DNA from: Chloroflexota bacterium
Lineage (GTDB): Bacteria; Chloroflexota; UBA5177; JANWHV01
Assembly: GCA_025450375.1 (NCBI GenBank)
Contig: JANWHO010000099.1
Location: 1-7,203, forward strand
Direction: 5' to 3'
DNA length: 7,203 nt
Shown here: positions 6,740 to 7,203 of the stretch, piece by piece
Layout: each line of letters opens with the position of its first letter
Position numbering within the stretch: position 1 is the stretch's first letter
Notes under the pieces: model-generated
Databases searched by the model: none
What the model was told of the DNA's origin: nothing
What the model saw: only the letters and a program-made list of their open reading frames with translations
Program-made: the position numbers and the translations under genes

Positions 6740-6754
6740 CTCCCGCCATGGGAG
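6740..6754 (+). terminator. Hairpin downstream of the operon, possible terminator
   Basis: CTCCC (6740-6744) pairs with GGGAG (6750-6754) over the 5-base loop GCCAT, 41 bases after the transglutaminase stop. GG at 6738-6739 and CC at 6758-6759 could extend the stem with a bulge. There is no T-run, so intrinsic termination is unproven. Confidence 0.3.
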
Positions 6755-6776
6755 ATACCGACGTGTTATCGTAGGG

Positions 6777-6789
6777 CCCATGGTATGGG
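6777..6789. repeat. Small inverted repeat upstream of rsgA
   Basis: CCCAT (6777-6781) and ATGGG (6785-6789) are exact inverse complements around GGT. The stem is only 5 bp, so it could be chance in this GC-rich sequence. It lies about 55 bases before the rsgA start. Confidence 0.2.
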
Positions 6790-6832
6790 GGAAAGCGTAC
6801 ATTTAGGATCTGGGCGGATTTGAGTCCGGGAA

Positions 6833-6837
6833 AAGGA
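6833..6837 (+). promoter_or_regulatory. Shine-Dalgarno site for the rsgA TTG start
   Basis: AAGGA lies 7 bases before TTG 6845-6847. The in-frame stop TGA at 6821-6823 limits the gene upstream, and no ATG or GTG start occurs in frame before the conserved domain, so this site fixes the start. Confidence 0.7.
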
Positions 6838-6844
6838 TGGCTGT

Positions 6845-7203
6845 TTGAGGCAACAAGATGATGTTCGGGCAACAAGTAATTCTGGAGGCGGTCTTCCCCT
6901 GACGGCTGCCGATGACCTCCTGGAGGGCCTGGTAGTCCGCTCACAAAGCGGCTTCTATACGGTGCGCGTGGGAGAGCACACCCTGGTCTGCTCCTTGCCG
7001 GGGCGCTTCAAACAGGGCCGGCGAACCGAGAAGAGCCCGCTGGTGATCGGCGATCATGTGCTGGTGCGCCCGGCGAATGATCAGGAAGGGGCGATCGAGC
7101 GGATCCTCCCCCGTCGGAACGAGTTGGCGCGCGCGGCGGCGGGCGGGGTTGATCTCAAGCATGTGCTGGCCGCCAACCTGGATCTGGTCATCCTTGGGTT
7201 CGC
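6845..7203 (+). CDS. rsgA: RsgA ribosome small-subunit-dependent GTPase, N-terminal part (3' end outside window)
   Basis: The first 119 residues are visible from TTG 6845 and the gene continues past the right edge. After a ~23-residue non-conserved lead comes an OB-fold domain: LLEGLVVRSQSGFYTVRV, then LVCSLPGRFK, then the basic loop RRTEKSPLVIGDHVLV, then GAIERILPRRNELARA. This order, with the closing GGVDLKHVLAANLDLVILGF that leads into the circularly permuted GTPase domain, is characteristic of RsgA (YjeQ/EngC). RsgA binds the 30S decoding region late in assembly and helps release RbfA; it acts in the cytoplasm. The G4, G1 and G3 GTPase motifs and the zinc-binding C-terminus would lie beyond the window. 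It follows the operon by 146 bases in the same direction, possibly with its own promoter. The TTG start is rare but has a well-placed SD site. Confidence 0.92.
   Translation, partial: MRQQDDVRATSNSGGGLPLTAADDLLEGLVVRSQSGFYTVRVGEHTLVCSLPGRFKQGRRTEKSPLVIGDHVLVRPANDQEGAIERILPRRNELARAAAGGVDLKHVLAANLDLVILGF

Larger units (their letters stand above)
6699..6844. other. Spacer between the operon and rsgA
   Basis: These 146 bases hold two small hairpins (6740-6754 and 6777-6789) and no clear -35/-10 pair. A 30-codon reading frame runs from ATG 6714 to TAG 6804-6806 with GGGAG six bases upstream, but it has no recognisable sequence and is not annotated as a gene. The rsgA promoter most likely lies here, if rsgA is not read through from the operon. 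Confidence 0.5.

Overview
This is a GC-rich, gene-dense bacterial window with several GTG/TTG starts, Shine-Dalgarno (SD) sites and tightly overlapping genes. The gene types and protein style (KdpD-like kinase end, DUF58 plus TgpA-like transglutaminase, rsgA, PD40 propeller) fit a high-GC Gram-positive-type or Chloroflexota-like genome. That assignment is an inference from style and not proven by any marker here.

Layout from left to right. (1) 3..755, plus strand: the C-terminal part of a sensor histidine kinase, cut by the left edge. Its ATP-binding domain is intact, but no ordinary H-box is visible. (2) 756..845: a short convergent spacer with two hairpins. (3) 846..1172, minus strand: a small ribbon-helix-helix (RHH) DNA-binding protein whose 3' end runs through another perfect hairpin. 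(4) 1173..1494: a 322-base divergent intergenic region, AT-rich around 1310-1410, with a 16-bp inverted repeat. (5) 1495..6698, plus strand: four genes packed with overlaps of 23, 4 and 1 nt. They encode a class I SAM-dependent methyltransferase, an exported TolB-like/PD40 beta-propeller, a DUF58 membrane-anchored protein, and a large multi-pass membrane transglutaminase with a C-terminal DUF4129-like domain. (6) 6699..6844: a 146-base spacer with two small hairpins. (7) 6845 to the right edge, plus strand: the N-terminal third of rsgA, a ribosome-assembly GTPase.

The central four genes look like one co-transcribed, translationally coupled unit. DUF58 and TgpA-like proteins are established neighbours, usually downstream of a MoxR-family AAA+ ATPase. 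No MoxR gene lies in this operon. A methyltransferase and a secreted propeller occupy the upstream positions instead, which makes this arrangement the most interesting feature of the window. I see no CRISPR array, tRNA, rRNA, intact insertion sequence or defence island. No clearly new system is demonstrated.
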